Shown piece after piece: positions 37,647 to 46,747 of a stretch of DNA of 64,000 nucleotides. This DNA is from Nocardioides limicola. GTDB taxonomy: Bacteria > Actinomycetota > Actinomycetes > Propionibacteriales > Nocardioidaceae. The notes under the pieces are model-generated. The model saw only the letters and a list, made by a program, of their open reading frames with translations. It was not told the DNA's origin and did no database searches. The position numbers and the translations under genes were made by a program. Where the stretch lies: positions 62,001-126,000 of the forward strand of contig NZ_JAERJA010000001.1 of assembly GCF_016827675.1 (NCBI RefSeq), given 5' to 3'. Numbering within the stretch: position 1 is the stretch's first letter; every line of letters begins with the position of its first letter.

Positions 37647-38099
37647 TTGTTCGCGCCACTGACGGGGAGGCGCACGCGGCGGAGCGGCGAGCGCGGGGCC
37701 ACCGCAGTGGAGTTCGCGCTCATCGTGCCGCTGTTGCTTCTCCTCGTGTTCGGAACCATCCAGTTCGGCCTCTATCTGTGGTCGGTCCAGGCTGGTACCT
37801 CGGCGACCGCCCATGCGGCCCGGCGGATGGCGGTCGGCGACTGTCGTACCGAAGCTGAGGTGCGCAATGTCGTGAGGGCACGGCTCGGGGCACTTGCCCC
37901 GGCGAACAACAATCAAATCGGCGTGACCATGAACCTCCCCGATGAGATCGGCGCCCAACTCACCCTCCGGGTGACCTTCCCCGGCTTCGACCTCGGGTTG
38001 CCGTTCATCCCGATGCCGAACAACGGTCAGGTGATCCGGGAGTACGCCGCCCGCGTCGAGAGCACGGAGTCGCTCAACGGAGGCTGCCAGCCATGGTGA
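37647..38099 (+). CDS. TadE-like pilus/export protein (pair 2)
   Basis: A 150-residue protein with GERGATAVEFALIVPLLLLLVF, the TadE motif leading into a membrane helix at about residues 22-45, then a short outer domain. TTG 37647 was preferred because AAGGAG (37635-37640) lies 6 bases before it; ATG 37623 is an alternative. The stop overlaps the next start. It repeats the arrangement of pair 1 with a different outer domain. Confidence 0.85.
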   Translation: MFAPLTGRRTRRSGERGATAVEFALIVPLLLLLVFGTIQFGLYLWSVQAGTSATAHAARRMAVGDCRTEAEVRNVVRARLGALAPANNNQIGVTMNLPDEIGAQLTLRVTFPGFDLGLPFIPMPNNGQVIREYAARVESTESLNGGCQPW

Positions 38100-39835
38100 G
38101 ACGCGATCGCGACGAGCAGGGCGCCACCGCAGTCATTGTGGCGATGATGGCCCTGGTGCTCTTGGGGAGTGCGGCCTTCGCCATTGACCTCGGCCGCGCG
38201 GTGGTCAGCAAACACAGCCTGCAGCATGTGGCCGACTTCGCCGCCCTCACCGCCGGCGCCGACGATGCCCTGCCGGCGCAGGGTGGACCGGGGTGCGGTG
38301 CCTGGATCCAGCCGTCGTCCGAGGTGGCCAGCCGTGCCGCCGAGTACCTCACCGAGAACCTGCCTGGCGCCACATCGGCAGGACAGTTGATGAACTGCGA
38401 TCTGGCCGACGGCGAGGTGATCCACGGCTGGATCGAGAGCGACGGCACCATCCATCCGCACCGCAACATGCTCACTGTGGTGTCTCCCGGTCAAGACATC
38501 GACTTCGGGTTGGGGCGGATGATGGGAAGTGATGGGGTCACCGTCTCGGCGCATGCCACCGTCGAAGTGCGTTCGCCAGTGATGAGGACGATGCCCGTCT
38601 ACGCGTACGACGGCTGTGACTGGGGGCAGCAGACCCTGATCAATCCCAGCAACGGCCACGCCACCGACGTCGTGCTCGCTCTGGCGGGACACACCAACGG
38701 CAAGATCCCGTTCGACATCGTCACCAACCCCGCCTCCTCCCCGGCGCAGGTGCCGGTCGGGTCCACGGACACGATCGTGCTCCGTCGCCAGGGGAACCAG
38801 GGTGACGCCTTCGACGAAGAGCCGCTGGTGACCCACGTCGGCTTCTTCGAGGCCGGCGGGCATGCCCCGGTGGTGGTCACACCGGCATCGGTCACCGCCA
38901 ACGAGGTGGCCATCGTGCTGCCGCTGAGCGTCACCGGCGTCCAGACCACGTGGTACGTGCGGGTGGGCGTCGAGGTGGACGGGACGATCACCTGGTCCCA
39001 GGTGATCGTGGGCAGCGGCAACAACGCACGCCTGGCGGCGATCCCGCTGTCGATCGGGGAACCGGTGCTGACCTGTGACGAGGGTTCGAGCGAGGGCAAC
39101 TTCGGCAGCTTGGTTCTTGAGCACCCGCAGGGTCCGAATGGGCAGGATGCCAACATCGCCTACAACATGGCGGCCGGGCTGAGCAACCCGCTGGCGATCC
39201 ACCCGATCCCGCCGGGGTCGGCGACCTGCCACGACAACCCGCCGGGCACCGTGATGTGGCGCAACGACGGCACCAACTGTGTCCAGGCCAGGGTGGGGCT
39301 GACGCTCAGCGTCGCGGAGGATGGCCTGATCGACGGGGTCGGTGGCCAACCTGGCCGACTGCGGGACACTTCCTCGGGCGTGATGTGCTCGACCGGGAAC
39401 ACGGTCACCCGTCAGGGCAAGACCCTCAACAACGACCCGCTCAGTTGCTGGTTCAAGGAGTCGGGGGTGAACGTCGCCGATGTGCGCAGTCCGTCGTACT
39501 CGGGGGGCGTGGTCCTGGACGGCGGGATCTTCGAGTCACCACGCTTCTCCTTCGTCCCGCTGCTGGCCGTGCGTCCCGGACCGGGGACCAGCCAGCGCTA
39601 CAAGATCGTCGGCTTCCGGCCCGCCTACATCACCGATGAGCCGGGCTCGGCGACGAAGGGCTACTCCGACAACAGCAGGCTGCTGGGCATCGGGTTCACC
39701 AACAACAACAAGGTGGAGCGGATGGTGGTGACCTTCATCCATCCCGACGCCCTGCCCCCCGTGCCAGTGACCGAGACCACCGTCTACACCGACCCGACCG
39801 GACTGGCACCCAAGGTGCTGCTGATGGTGGACTGA
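38093..39835 (+). CDS. TadG-like exported protein (pair 2)
   Basis: A 580-residue protein starting RRDRDEQGATAVIVAMMALVLL, the TadG-like N-terminal helix, then AIDLGRAVVSKHSLQHVADFAALTAG. The long outer part has beta-rich segments and several cysteines (CGAW, CDWGQQ, CDEGSSEG, CHDNP, CSTGN, CWFKES) that could form disulfides. Its start overlaps TadE-like 2 by 7 bases. It differs fully from the outer part of the pair 1 protein. A hairpin follows at 39886. Confidence 0.83.
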   Translation: MVRRDRDEQGATAVIVAMMALVLLGSAAFAIDLGRAVVSKHSLQHVADFAALTAGADDALPAQGGPGCGAWIQPSSEVASRAAEYLTENLPGATSAGQLMNCDLADGEVIHGWIESDGTIHPHRNMLTVVSPGQDIDFGLGRMMGSDGVTVSAHATVEVRSPVMRTMPVYAYDGCDWGQQTLINPSNGHATDVVLALAGHTNGKIPFDIVTNPASSPAQVPVGSTDTIVLRRQGNQGDAFDEEPLVTHVGFFEAGGHAPVVVTPASVTANEVAIVLPLSVTGVQTTWYVRVGVEVDGTITWSQVIVGSGNNARLAAIPLSIGEPVLTCDEGSSEGNFGSLVLEHPQGPNGQDANIAYNMAAGLSNPLAIHPIPPGSATCHDNPPGTVMWRNDGTNCVQARVGLTLSVAEDGLIDGVGGQPGRLRDTSSGVMCSTGNTVTRQGKTLNNDPLSCWFKESGVNVADVRSPSYSGGVVLDGGIFESPRFSFVPLLAVRPGPGTSQRYKIVGFRPAYITDEPGSATKGYSDNSRLLGIGFTNNNKVERMVVTFIHPDALPPVPVTETTVYTDPTGLAPKVLLMVD

Positions 39836-39885
39836 ACCGCTCGGCCACTTGCCGTCCACAGCCGTTGAACCCCGGCCGGTTCTCC

Positions 39886-39907
39886 ACAGGCCCTGAATCG
39901 GGCCTGT
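39886..39907. terminator. Hairpin after the second TadG-like gene
   Basis: ACAGGCCC (39886-39893), loop TGAATC, GGGCCTGT (39900-39907): a perfect 8-bp stem 51 bases after the stop and 46 bases before yraN. No T-run follows. Confidence 0.6.
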
Positions 39908-39952
39908 CGCCAGGGCACCGATCCCGGTTGGCTTCCTGTCCAGGAGGTCAAC

Positions 39953-40315
39953 ATGAGGACGATGGCTCGACAGGCGCTCGGCGCCTATGGGGAAGGGCTC
40001 GCAGCCCGCACGCTGAGCGAGACCGGGATGGTGGTGCTGGACCGCAACTGGCGTTGCGACGCCGGCGAGATCGACCTGGTGCTGCGCGACGGCAACACCC
40101 TGGTGATCTGCGAGGTCAAGACCCGCACCAGCGATGAGTTCGGGTCACCACTGGAGGCCGTGGACGCCACGAAACTCGCCCGGCTGCGACGACTCGGGGC
40201 CCGGTGGGTCACTGAGCACGGCATTCGCCCCGACGACATCCGGATCGACCTGGTCGGGATCGTGCGGCCACGCCGCGGACCCGCGGTCATCGATCATGTG
40301 CCGGGGGTGGGTTGA
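39953..40315 (+). CDS. yraN: YraN family (UPF0102) endonuclease-like protein
   Basis: A 120-residue protein of the UPF0102 family, restriction-endonuclease-like fold. The motif [21 protein letters not shown] carries the Asp and the Glu-x-Lys of the PD-(D/E)xK site. ATG 39953 has CCAGGAGG upstream. It is followed by comM one base later, the usual yraN-comM-dprA order. Confidence 0.94.
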   Translation: MRTMARQALGAYGEGLAARTLSETGMVVLDRNWRCDAGEIDLVLRDGNTLVICEVKTRTSDEFGSPLEAVDATKLARLRRLGARWVTEHGIRPDDIRIDLVGIVRPRRGPAVIDHVPGVG

Positions 40316-40316
40316 G

Positions 40317-41915
40317 ATGCCCGTCGCCACCGCAACCACCCTCTCACTCGCCGGTGCCGTGGGACATCTCATCGACGTCCAGGTCGACGTCTCCCAGGGC
40401 ATGGTCGGCACCACGCTCGTGGGGCGTGCGGACGCCACCCTCAACGAGGCGAAGGACCGCTGCCGGATGGCGATCGCCAACACCAAGGTCGAGGGAGCGG
40501 ACTGGCCGACCACCAGACGCGTCACGATCTTGTTGTCGCCGGCCGACCTGCCTAAGACCGGCACCCACTTCGACCTCGCGATCGCGGTGGCCATCCTCGG
40601 GGCGCAGGGTGCCTTGCCCGCCGACTGCCTCGATGGCACCGTCTTCATCGGCGAGCTGACGCTGGCCGGAGGGCTGCGGTCGGTGCCGGGAGTGCTACCG
40701 ATGGTGATGGCCGCAGCCAACCGCGGCCTCCGTCGGGTGTTCGTCCCCGAACCGCAGGCCTCCGAGGCAGCGATGGTGCCCGGCGTCTCCGTCTTCGGGA
40801 TGCGCTCCCTGGCCCAGGTGATCTGTGAGTTGCGCGGTGTGGAGCTGCCGGAGGCGCCACCTGTGGCACCGATGTCCGGAGCCCGCCTGCTGGCCTGGCG
40901 GGGACAGGACCGGTTCGAGGAACACGACCTCGCCGACGTGCTCGGGATGAAGGACGCCAGGTTCGCCCTGGAGGTGGCCGCGGCGGGCGGACACCACCTG
41001 ATGCTCAGCGGCCCCCGCGGTGCCGGCAAGACCACACTGGCCGAGCGGATCCCGGGCATCCTGCCACCGCTCGGCGACGAAGAGGCCCTCGAACTCACCG
41101 CCATCCACTCGCTGGCCGGCGCTCTCGAACCGGGGGACCGGATGCTGACCTCGGCCCCGTTCTTCGCGCCGCACCACGACGCGAGCAAGGCGAGCCTGCT
41201 CGGCGGCGGCACCGGCCGGGTCCGGCCGGGCGAGCTCAGCCGCGCGCATTCGGGGGTGCTCTTCCTCGATGAGTTCCCGCTGTTCCGTGCCGACGTGATC
41301 GAGGCCCTGCGCCAGCCCCTGGAGAGTGGCGAGATCACCATCGCTCGCGGTGAACAGTCCGCGACCTTCCCGGCCCGAGGCATCGTCGTGCTGGCCGCGA
41401 ACCCGTGTCCGTGCGGGGACTTCCACCCCGACATCTCCCTCGACGGATGTCGCTGCTCGGAGGTGCGCCGCCGGGAGTACCGCGCCAAGTTCACCGGGCC
41501 GGTGGCGGACCGGATCGACATCACCCGACACCTGACCCCGGTCCGTGCCCACGAGATCCCCGAACCGTTCGGTCCCGGCCCGGAGACATCCGCGCAGGTC
41601 CGGACCCGGGTGATTGCGGCTCGGCAGCGACAGCAGCAGCGCTACGCGGGCAGGTCCTGGCGGCTGAACGGACAGGCTCCCGGCCCGGTGCTGCGTGAGG
41701 AGTTCCCGCTCACCGACCTCGCGAACCGACGCCTGGACGCCGAGACCTACACCGGGCGACTCACCCGGCGCGGCGCCACCCGGGTGCATCGGCTGGCCTG
41801 GACCGTCGCCGATCTGCGGCACCAGGATCAGCCCGGCGAGGCGGAGGTCGACATCGCCTTGAGGTTGCGCACCGGCGAGCCGTTGATGATGTCCACCCTG
41901 GAGCGCTCGGCGTGA
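40317..41915 (+). CDS. comM: YifB/ComM family Mg-chelatase-like AAA+ ATPase
   Basis: ComM is a hexameric helicase that helps integrate transformed DNA. At 532 residues it has an N-terminal Lon-S5-like domain (about 1-180), a AAA+ domain with Walker A GPRGAGKTTLAERIPGIL and Walker B VLFLDEFPLF, the NPCPCGDF segment, and a C-terminal Mg-chelatase-like domain. ATG 40317 lies one base after the yraN stop. The stop overlaps dprA (GTGA). Confidence 0.95.
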   Translation: MPVATATTLSLAGAVGHLIDVQVDVSQGMVGTTLVGRADATLNEAKDRCRMAIANTKVEGADWPTTRRVTILLSPADLPKTGTHFDLAIAVAILGAQGALPADCLDGTVFIGELTLAGGLRSVPGVLPMVMAAANRGLRRVFVPEPQASEAAMVPGVSVFGMRSLAQVICELRGVELPEAPPVAPMSGARLLAWRGQDRFEEHDLADVLGMKDARFALEVAAAGGHHLMLSGPRGAGKTTLAERIPGILPPLGDEEALELTAIHSLAGALEPGDRMLTSAPFFAPHHDASKASLLGGGTGRVRPGELSRAHSGVLFLDEFPLFRADVIEALRQPLESGEITIARGEQSATFPARGIVVLAANPCPCGDFHPDISLDGCRCSEVRRREYRAKFTGPVADRIDITRHLTPVRAHEIPEPFGPGPETSAQVRTRVIAARQRQQQRYAGRSWRLNGQAPGPVLREEFPLTDLANRRLDAETYTGRLTRRGATRVHRLAWTVADLRHQDQPGEAEVDIALRLRTGEPLMMSTLERSA

Positions 41916-43045
41916 CCAGCACCGACGACCGGCTGGCCCGGCTCGCCCTCACGCTGCTGACCGAGCCCGGCGACCCACGGCTCTCCGATCTGGTCGAAGA
42001 GATCGGGGCGGCCGAAGTTCGCGACCACCTGCTCGCCGAACGCGACCTGAACGGAGTGCGCAGCGATATCGCGACCCGGCTCGATGACATCGATCCCGCG
42101 CGGGTGCTGCGCGAGGCCACCGAGCGGGGGATGAGGTTCCTGATCCCCGGGGACGCCGAATGGCCCACCCAGCTCGACGACCTGCACCACGCCGAGCCTG
42201 TGTTCGACCGAGGAGGGCCACCCTTGGGGCTCTGGGTGCGGGGACCCCTCGACCTGCGCGCCCTGGCTCTCTCGGTGGCCGTGGTGGGTGCCCGCTCCTG
42301 CACCAGTTATGGCGACGAACTCGCCGCCCAGATGTCCGCCGAGGTGGCCCAAGGTGGTGTGGCCGTCGTCTCCGGGGCCGCCTTCGGGATCGATCGGGCC
42401 GCGCACCGTGGCGCCCTGGCAGGAGACGGCCACACCGTCGCCGTGCTGGCCTGCGGGGTCGACCGGGCCTACCCGGCCGCCCACCGCGATCTCCTCGACC
42501 ACCTGGCCCGGCATCACGCGGTCGTCTCCGAGGCCGCTCCCGGCTGGTCGCCCACCAGGATCCGGTTCCTGTCCCGGAACAGGCTGATCGCCGCCCTGTC
42601 CGGGGGCACCGTCGTGGTCGAGGCGGCCGTGCGCAGCGGCTCGTTGAGCACCGCGAACTGGGCCTCCCGCCTCGGCAGGCAGGTGATGGCGGTCCCCGGC
42701 CCGGTCACCAGCGCCCAGTCCGAAGGGGTGCACGAACTGCTTCGTGCCGGCGGTGCCACTGTCGTCAGCCGTGCGGCGCACATCCTGGAGGCGGTCGGCG
42801 GTGTGGGGGAGCACCTCCTCGAGGCGCCTCGGGCCCCGACCCGGCCCAGGGACCGGCTGCCGATCCGGGACCAGCAGGTGCTCGATGCTGTCCCGGTGAG
42901 TCATCCTGCGGCGGCGGCCTCGGTCGCGCGGACCGCCGGTGTGGCCCTGACCGAGGTGCAGCACATCCTCGATCGCTTGGATCAGGCAGGCCTGGTCGTC
43001 CGGCTCGACAGTGGTTGGCGACTCGCCGCGGCGGCCCGGGCCTGA
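41912..43045 (+). CDS. dprA: DNA processing protein DprA
   Basis: DprA loads RecA on incoming single-stranded DNA. The 377-residue protein has a short N-terminal SAM-like part, the Rossmann-like domain with VAVVGARSCTSYG, VSGAAFGIDRAAHRGAL, GGTVVVEAAVRSGSL and a C-terminal winged-helix region. GTG 41912 overlaps comM. Together with comM and yraN it is present in most bacteria, so competence is not implied by this alone. Confidence 0.95.
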   Translation: MTSTDDRLARLALTLLTEPGDPRLSDLVEEIGAAEVRDHLLAERDLNGVRSDIATRLDDIDPARVLREATERGMRFLIPGDAEWPTQLDDLHHAEPVFDRGGPPLGLWVRGPLDLRALALSVAVVGARSCTSYGDELAAQMSAEVAQGGVAVVSGAAFGIDRAAHRGALAGDGHTVAVLACGVDRAYPAAHRDLLDHLARHHAVVSEAAPGWSPTRIRFLSRNRLIAALSGGTVVVEAAVRSGSLSTANWASRLGRQVMAVPGPVTSAQSEGVHELLRAGGATVVSRAAHILEAVGGVGEHLLEAPRAPTRPRDRLPIRDQQVLDAVPVSHPAAAASVARTAGVALTEVQHILDRLDQAGLVVRLDSGWRLAAAARA

Positions 43046-43061
43046 CCCGGACGCGGCGGGC

Positions 43062-43067
43062 TAGGGT
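43062..43067 (+). promoter_or_regulatory. Leaderless promoter -10 (TAGGGT) of xerC
   Basis: TAGGGT lies 6 bases before GTG 43074 in the 28-base gap after dprA; there is no ribosome binding site. Confidence 0.6.
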
Positions 43068-43073
43068 CGGCGT

Positions 43074-44006
43074 GTGGAACCCCAGGTGACCGAGGAGTTG
43101 CCGGAACAGTTCAGCCGGGTGCTGGCTGACTACGAGCGGCACCTCGCCAGCGAGCGCAATCTGGCCCCGCTGACAGTGCGCGCCTACCTGACTGACATCC
43201 ATGGCCTGCTCGAGCATGCCCAACGGCTCGGCATCACCGAGGTGGCCGCCCTCGACCTCCGCGCGCTACGGAGTTGGCTGGCGTTGCAGACCACGAAGGG
43301 TCGGGCCCGGACCACGCTCGCCCGCCGCGCCACCGCAGCCCGGGTGTTCACCGCCTGGCTGGCACGGACCGACAGGATCCGCGTGGACGTGGGCTCCTCA
43401 CTCGGGTCGCCGAAGGCGCACCGCACCCTGCCCCCGGTCTTGGACGAGAGGGAGGCGCGGACGTTGCTGGACGCGGCGGCCGCCCACGCCGACGAGGGAC
43501 CGGTGGCGGTCCGCGACGTCGCCATCCTCGAACTTCTCTACGCCACCGGGATCCGGGTGGGCGAGTTGGCTGCCCTCGACGTCGACGACGTCGACTTCGA
43601 GCGACACGTGGTCCGGGTGTTCGGCAAGGGCCGCAAGGAACGGGTCGTCCCGTTCGGCCAGCCGGCGGCGCAGGCGCTGTTGTCCTGGCTGCGCCACGGA
43701 CGCCCGGCGCTGATCGTCGACGGTGCCGGTGGAGCACTCTTCCTGGGCACCCGTGGTCGACGCATCGACCAGCGGGCGGTGCGGACCATGGTGCACCGCC
43801 GTCTCGCCGACGTGCCCGGTGCTCCCGACCTGGGACCGCACGGGCTCCGGCACACGGCCGCCACCCATCTCCTCGAGGGAGGCGCCGACCTGCGCTCGGT
43901 CCAGGAGATGCTCGGCCACGCCTCCTTGGCGACCACCCAGCTCTACACGCATGTCAGCACCGACCGGCTTCGGCGGGCCTACCGTCAGGCCCACCCCCGC
44001 GCCTGA
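43074..44006 (+). CDS. xerC: Tyrosine recombinase XerC-like
   Basis: Site-specific recombinase that resolves chromosome dimers at dif with XerD. At 310 residues it has the N-terminal SAM-like core-binding domain and a catalytic domain with Arg in ATGIRVGELAAL, Lys in GKGRKERVVPF, HGLRHTAATHLL, GHASLATTQLY with His and the nucleophile Tyr. All catalytic residues are present. The position after dprA fits XerC. The convergent vapC gene ends 41 bases away. Confidence 0.94.
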   Translation: MEPQVTEELPEQFSRVLADYERHLASERNLAPLTVRAYLTDIHGLLEHAQRLGITEVAALDLRALRSWLALQTTKGRARTTLARRATAARVFTAWLARTDRIRVDVGSSLGSPKAHRTLPPVLDEREARTLLDAAAAHADEGPVAVRDVAILELLYATGIRVGELAALDVDDVDFERHVVRVFGKGRKERVVPFGQPAAQALLSWLRHGRPALIVDGAGGALFLGTRGRRIDQRAVRTMVHRRLADVPGAPDLGPHGLRHTAATHLLEGGADLRSVQEMLGHASLATTQLYTHVSTDRLRRAYRQAHPRA

Positions 44007-44047
44007 CCTCGATCCACGGGAGGCTCCACGCCGACCCGGAGTGCGCC

Positions 44048-44434
44048 TCAGGCGGGTGATGCTGTCGGGAGGCCGTGGCTGGTGGCCGCCCCGAGCAGAT
44101 GATGGTCATAGCTGATGATCACGTCGGCGCTGTGTCGCAGTGCCGTGGCTAGGTGCAGTGCATCCAGGGTCCGCAGCGTGGAGCCGGCGAGCAACCCTGC
44201 CTCGGCGAACAGGGACCTCGGTGCATCGACGAGGTTGACCCCGCTCAGCGCAGTGGTGACGTCGGCTTGTGGCAGGTCCATCCGATGAGCCGCTCGACGC
44301 GCCTCCGTCTCCAGCAGGATCGAGGACATATGTTGACCGGACAGGCCGCCGCGGAGTTGTGAGACGAGCGCTGTTGACTCGGGTTCCTCGACCAGGAGCT
44401 TGAGGAAGGCGGAGGTGTCGAGGTAGAGCCTCAT
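44048..44434 (-). CDS. VapC-like PIN-domain toxin
   Basis: A 128-residue PIN-domain protein. The acidic residues that bind metal are visible: Asp6 in LYLDTSAFLKL, Glu42 in LLETEARRA and Asp90 in TLDALHLATAL, with a final ISYDHHL. VapC toxins are ribonucleases that cleave tRNA or rRNA. ATG 44434 overlaps the stop of the antitoxin gene (ATGA), the usual toxin-antitoxin overlap. It lies convergent to xerC. Confidence 0.9.
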   Translation of the reverse strand: MRLYLDTSAFLKLLVEEPESTALVSQLRGGLSGQHMSSILLETEARRAAHRMDLPQADVTTALSGVNLVDAPRSLFAEAGLLAGSTLRTLDALHLATALRHSADVIISYDHHLLGAATSHGLPTASPA

Positions 44435-44688
44435 CGCCGTTCCTCGCGAAGAACATCAAGCACCGCACCTGTCGTATCAAGGACCTTGTGTCGCTTGAGG
44501 TGTTCCCACGGTGCCACCGCAGCCGCTGGCTTGAGCAGCTCCGACTCCCAGAGATCATCGTTCCCCGGTGGGCGCAGCACCGCCACCACCTCGCCGTGGT
44601 TGGTGATCTCGAAGACCTCTCCGGCCGCGACTCGGCGAAGGATCTCGGAGCTGCTGTTCCGCAGCTCGCGGTGTGGGATCCGTTCCAC
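44431..44688 (-). CDS. Phd/YefM-family antitoxin
   Basis: An 85-residue antitoxin. MERIPHRELRNSSSEILRRV and FEITNHGEVVAVLRP match the Phd/YefM DNA-binding part; the C terminus (WEHLKRHKVLDTTG and onward) should wrap the toxin. GTG 44688 was chosen because AAGGAG lies 7 bases before it; the frame is open to 44832, but residues before 44688 do not fit. Twenty bases separate it from the M23-type gene upstream on the same strand. Confidence 0.88.
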   Translation of the reverse strand: MERIPHRELRNSSSEILRRVAAGEVFEITNHGEVVAVLRPPGNDDLWESELLKPAAAVAPWEHLKRHKVLDTTGAVLDVLREERR

Positions 44689-44708
44689 CTCGACACTCCT
44701 TGCGATGC

Positions 44709-45338
44709 TCACGGTTGACCGCCCAGAATACGTAGCAATCGTAGCAACCGCGGCGCGGTCGGCGCAGCTGTCGGGGTGGGCCGGGGAACGGATGCGTCGG
44801 TGTGCTGACTCGGCGGGGGCAGATCGCTCCACAGTGGCAGCAGTCTCACGGGGCGCACCCCGACCAGGCTCAGCGGATCCAGGTACTCCTCACCACGGCG
44901 CCACCCCCAGTGCAGGCAGGAAGTCGGGAAGCAGTGCGACCCGTGCACCTGCAGCACCCCGATCCTGGCCCCGGCGGACACGGTCGTGCCGACGTCCAGC
45001 AACGGCGACACCGGCTCGTACGTCGTACGGGTGCCGTCCGCGTGGGCGACGACCACCACACCGCGACCGGCCAGCGACGCGGCGTAGGTGATCTCCCCGG
45101 GCATCGCCGCCACCACCGGCTGGCCGACCCGTCCCAGCAGGTCGACGCCGCGGTGCCCGGGTTGCCACGGCTGCGCGGGAGGGGAGAAGCCGGTCACCAC
45201 CTGGGGGACCGGCTCCAGCGGCCATTCGCCTCGAGGCTCGGGCGCGGCCGCAAGAGACGGTGCCGACCATCCCGTCAGACACATCGCGAGGCACAGGGTC
45301 AGGGCGGCGAGCCGACACCGGCTCCGGACTCCGTTCAT
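44709..45338 (-). CDS. M23-type (LytM) peptidoglycan peptidase, exported
   Basis: A 209-residue exported protein. The signal peptide runs from MNGVRSRCRLAALTLCLAM to SLAAAPEP. The M23 domain shows GHRGVDLLG (HxxxD), an ADGTRTTYEPVSPLL segment, and CLHWGWRRGEEYLDPLSLVG with the second metal-binding His. ATG 45338 was taken although no clear ribosome binding site is seen; the open frame extends to 45641 without a good start. It lies divergent to rpsB, as is usual in Actinobacteria, and upstream of the antitoxin and toxin genes. Confidence 0.88.
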   Translation of the reverse strand: MNGVRSRCRLAALTLCLAMCLTGWSAPSLAAAPEPRGEWPLEPVPQVVTGFSPPAQPWQPGHRGVDLLGRVGQPVVAAMPGEITYAASLAGRGVVVVAHADGTRTTYEPVSPLLDVGTTVSAGARIGVLQVHGSHCFPTSCLHWGWRRGEEYLDPLSLVGVRPVRLLPLWSDLPPPSQHTDASVPRPTPTAAPTAPRLLRLLRILGGQP

Positions 45339-45698
45339 ACCGAGCAGGGTGCCTGCGACAGGAGGACTGGCGACGCCTCCCGACCGGACCTGTGGAAAAG
45401 GGCGCTCCTCGTTCGGGTTGGGGACGAGAACCGGCCCGGGCAGTCGATTTAGCCGAACCGCCTCGCGTCGACTAGTCTGACGGGTGCAGTTCCCATGCTT
45501 TCGGGCGTGGGTGCTGACTTCGCACGCACGCAGACCACGACGGATCCCACCTGGTGGGGCCCGATCGCCCGTGGGCGTGGCTCCGGTAGTCCTTCGGGTC
45601 GGGCCATGCGCGTCGTCAGGGCATCCACCCGGATGCGGCAACTGAAAACCACAGCGTCATGCCGCCAGGCGTGGCCACATCAGGAAAAGAGACGACAC
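45339..45698 (+). promoter_or_regulatory. Promoter and long leader of rpsB
   Basis: These 360 bases hold no gene. TAGTCT at 45473-45478 is a likely -10, which gives a leader of about 214 bases. In it a near-perfect hairpin forms from GCGTGGGTGC to GCACGCACGC (one mismatch), and another pairs GCGGCA with TGCCGC close to the start. Frames open through it (for example ATG 45495) continue into rpsB but have no family match. The left third may carry the minus-strand promoter of the M23-type gene. Confidence 0.55.
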
Positions 45699-46673
45699 AT
45701 GGCCGTCGTGACCATGCGCCAGCTCCTCGAGAGCGGCGTCCACTTCGGGCACCAGACCCGGCGCTGGAACCCGAAGATGAAGCGCTTCATCATGACCGAG
45801 CGCAACGGCATCTACATCATCGACCTTCAGCAGTCGCTGGCCCACATCGACCGCAGCTACGCGTTCATCAAGGAGACCGTCTCCAAGGGCGGCACCCTGA
45901 TGTTCGTGGGCACCAAGAAGCAGGCCCAGGGCGCGATCGCCGAGCAGGCGACCCGCGTCGGGATGCCGTACGTGAACCAGCGTTGGCTGGGCGGCATGCT
46001 CACCAACTTCCAGACCGTGCTCCAGCGGATCAACCGCCTCAAGGAGCTCGACGAGATCGACTTCGACGACGTCGCCGGCTCCGGTCGCACGAAGAAGGAA
46101 CTCCTGCAGATGAAGCGGGAGCGGGACAAGCTCGACAAGACCCTGGGCGGCATCCGCGAGATGACCCGCACCCCGTCTGCTGTCTGGATCGTGGACACGA
46201 ACAAGGAGCACCTTGCGGTCGAGGAGGCCCGCAAGCTGCGGATCCCGATCATCGCGATCCTGGACTCCAACTGCGACCCGGACCTGGTCGACTTCCCGAT
46301 CCCCGGCAACGATGACGCGATCCGCGCCGTCGGCCTGCTGACCCGCGTGGTGGCCGACGCCGTCGCCGACGGCCTGATCTCGCGCTCCGGCGCCAAGACC
46401 GAGGACACCGCTGCTGAGCCGCTGGCCGAGTGGGAGCGCGAGCTGCTCGGCGCCGACGAGGCGAACGCGCCGGCCGAGGAGACGAAGGCCGCCGAGGCCC
46501 CCGTGGCCGAGGAAGCCGCCGAGGCCCCCGTGGCCGAGGAGGCTCCCGCCGAAGCTCCCGCTGCTGAGGCTCCCGCCGCCGACGCTCCGGCCGCCGACGC
46601 TGCCGCCGAGGAGGCCCCTCAGGCTGCTGACGAGGCCACCGAGGCGCCCGTCGAGGCCCCGGCCGAGTCCTGA
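45699..46673 (+). CDS. rpsB: 30S ribosomal protein S2 with low-complexity tail
   Basis: S2 binds late to the 30S subunit. The core is residues 1-245, with [32 protein letters not shown] and [12 protein letters not shown]. The last about 75 residues are Ala, Glu and Pro rich (repeats of EAPVAEEA type), a common actinobacterial extension. ATG 45699 gives the canonical start. A strong hairpin separates it from tsf. Confidence 0.96.
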   Translation: MAVVTMRQLLESGVHFGHQTRRWNPKMKRFIMTERNGIYIIDLQQSLAHIDRSYAFIKETVSKGGTLMFVGTKKQAQGAIAEQATRVGMPYVNQRWLGGMLTNFQTVLQRINRLKELDEIDFDDVAGSGRTKKELLQMKRERDKLDKTLGGIREMTRTPSAVWIVDTNKEHLAVEEARKLRIPIIAILDSNCDPDLVDFPIPGNDDAIRAVGLLTRVVADAVADGLISRSGAKTEDTAAEPLAEWERELLGADEANAPAEETKAAEAPVAEEAAEAPVAEEAPAEAPAAEAPAADAPAADAAAEEAPQAADEATEAPVEAPAES

Positions 46674-46679
46674 TCCGTT

Positions 46680-46711
46680 GCGTGGCCGCGCCCGATCGGG
46701 TGCGGCCACGC
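46680..46711 (+). terminator. rpsB-tsf intercistronic hairpin
   Basis: GCGTGGCCGC (46680-46689) pairs exactly with GCGGCCACGC (46702-46711); the inner loop can add CCCG/CGGG. It lies 6 bases after the rpsB stop and 36 bases before tsf. No T-run follows. E. coli also has a partial terminator at this junction. Confidence 0.75.
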
Positions 46712-46747
46712 GTCCATCCTCCACGACCACACCACACAGGGATGAAC

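Noticed and set aside
39953-43045. yraN-comM-dprA as a competence island
   Set aside because: These genes are widespread in non-competent bacteria and no comE-type uptake gene is in the window.
45495-45698. Extended N terminus of rpsB from ATG 45495
   Set aside because: The canonical S2 start is ATG 45699 and the extra 68 residues resemble no S2 sequence.
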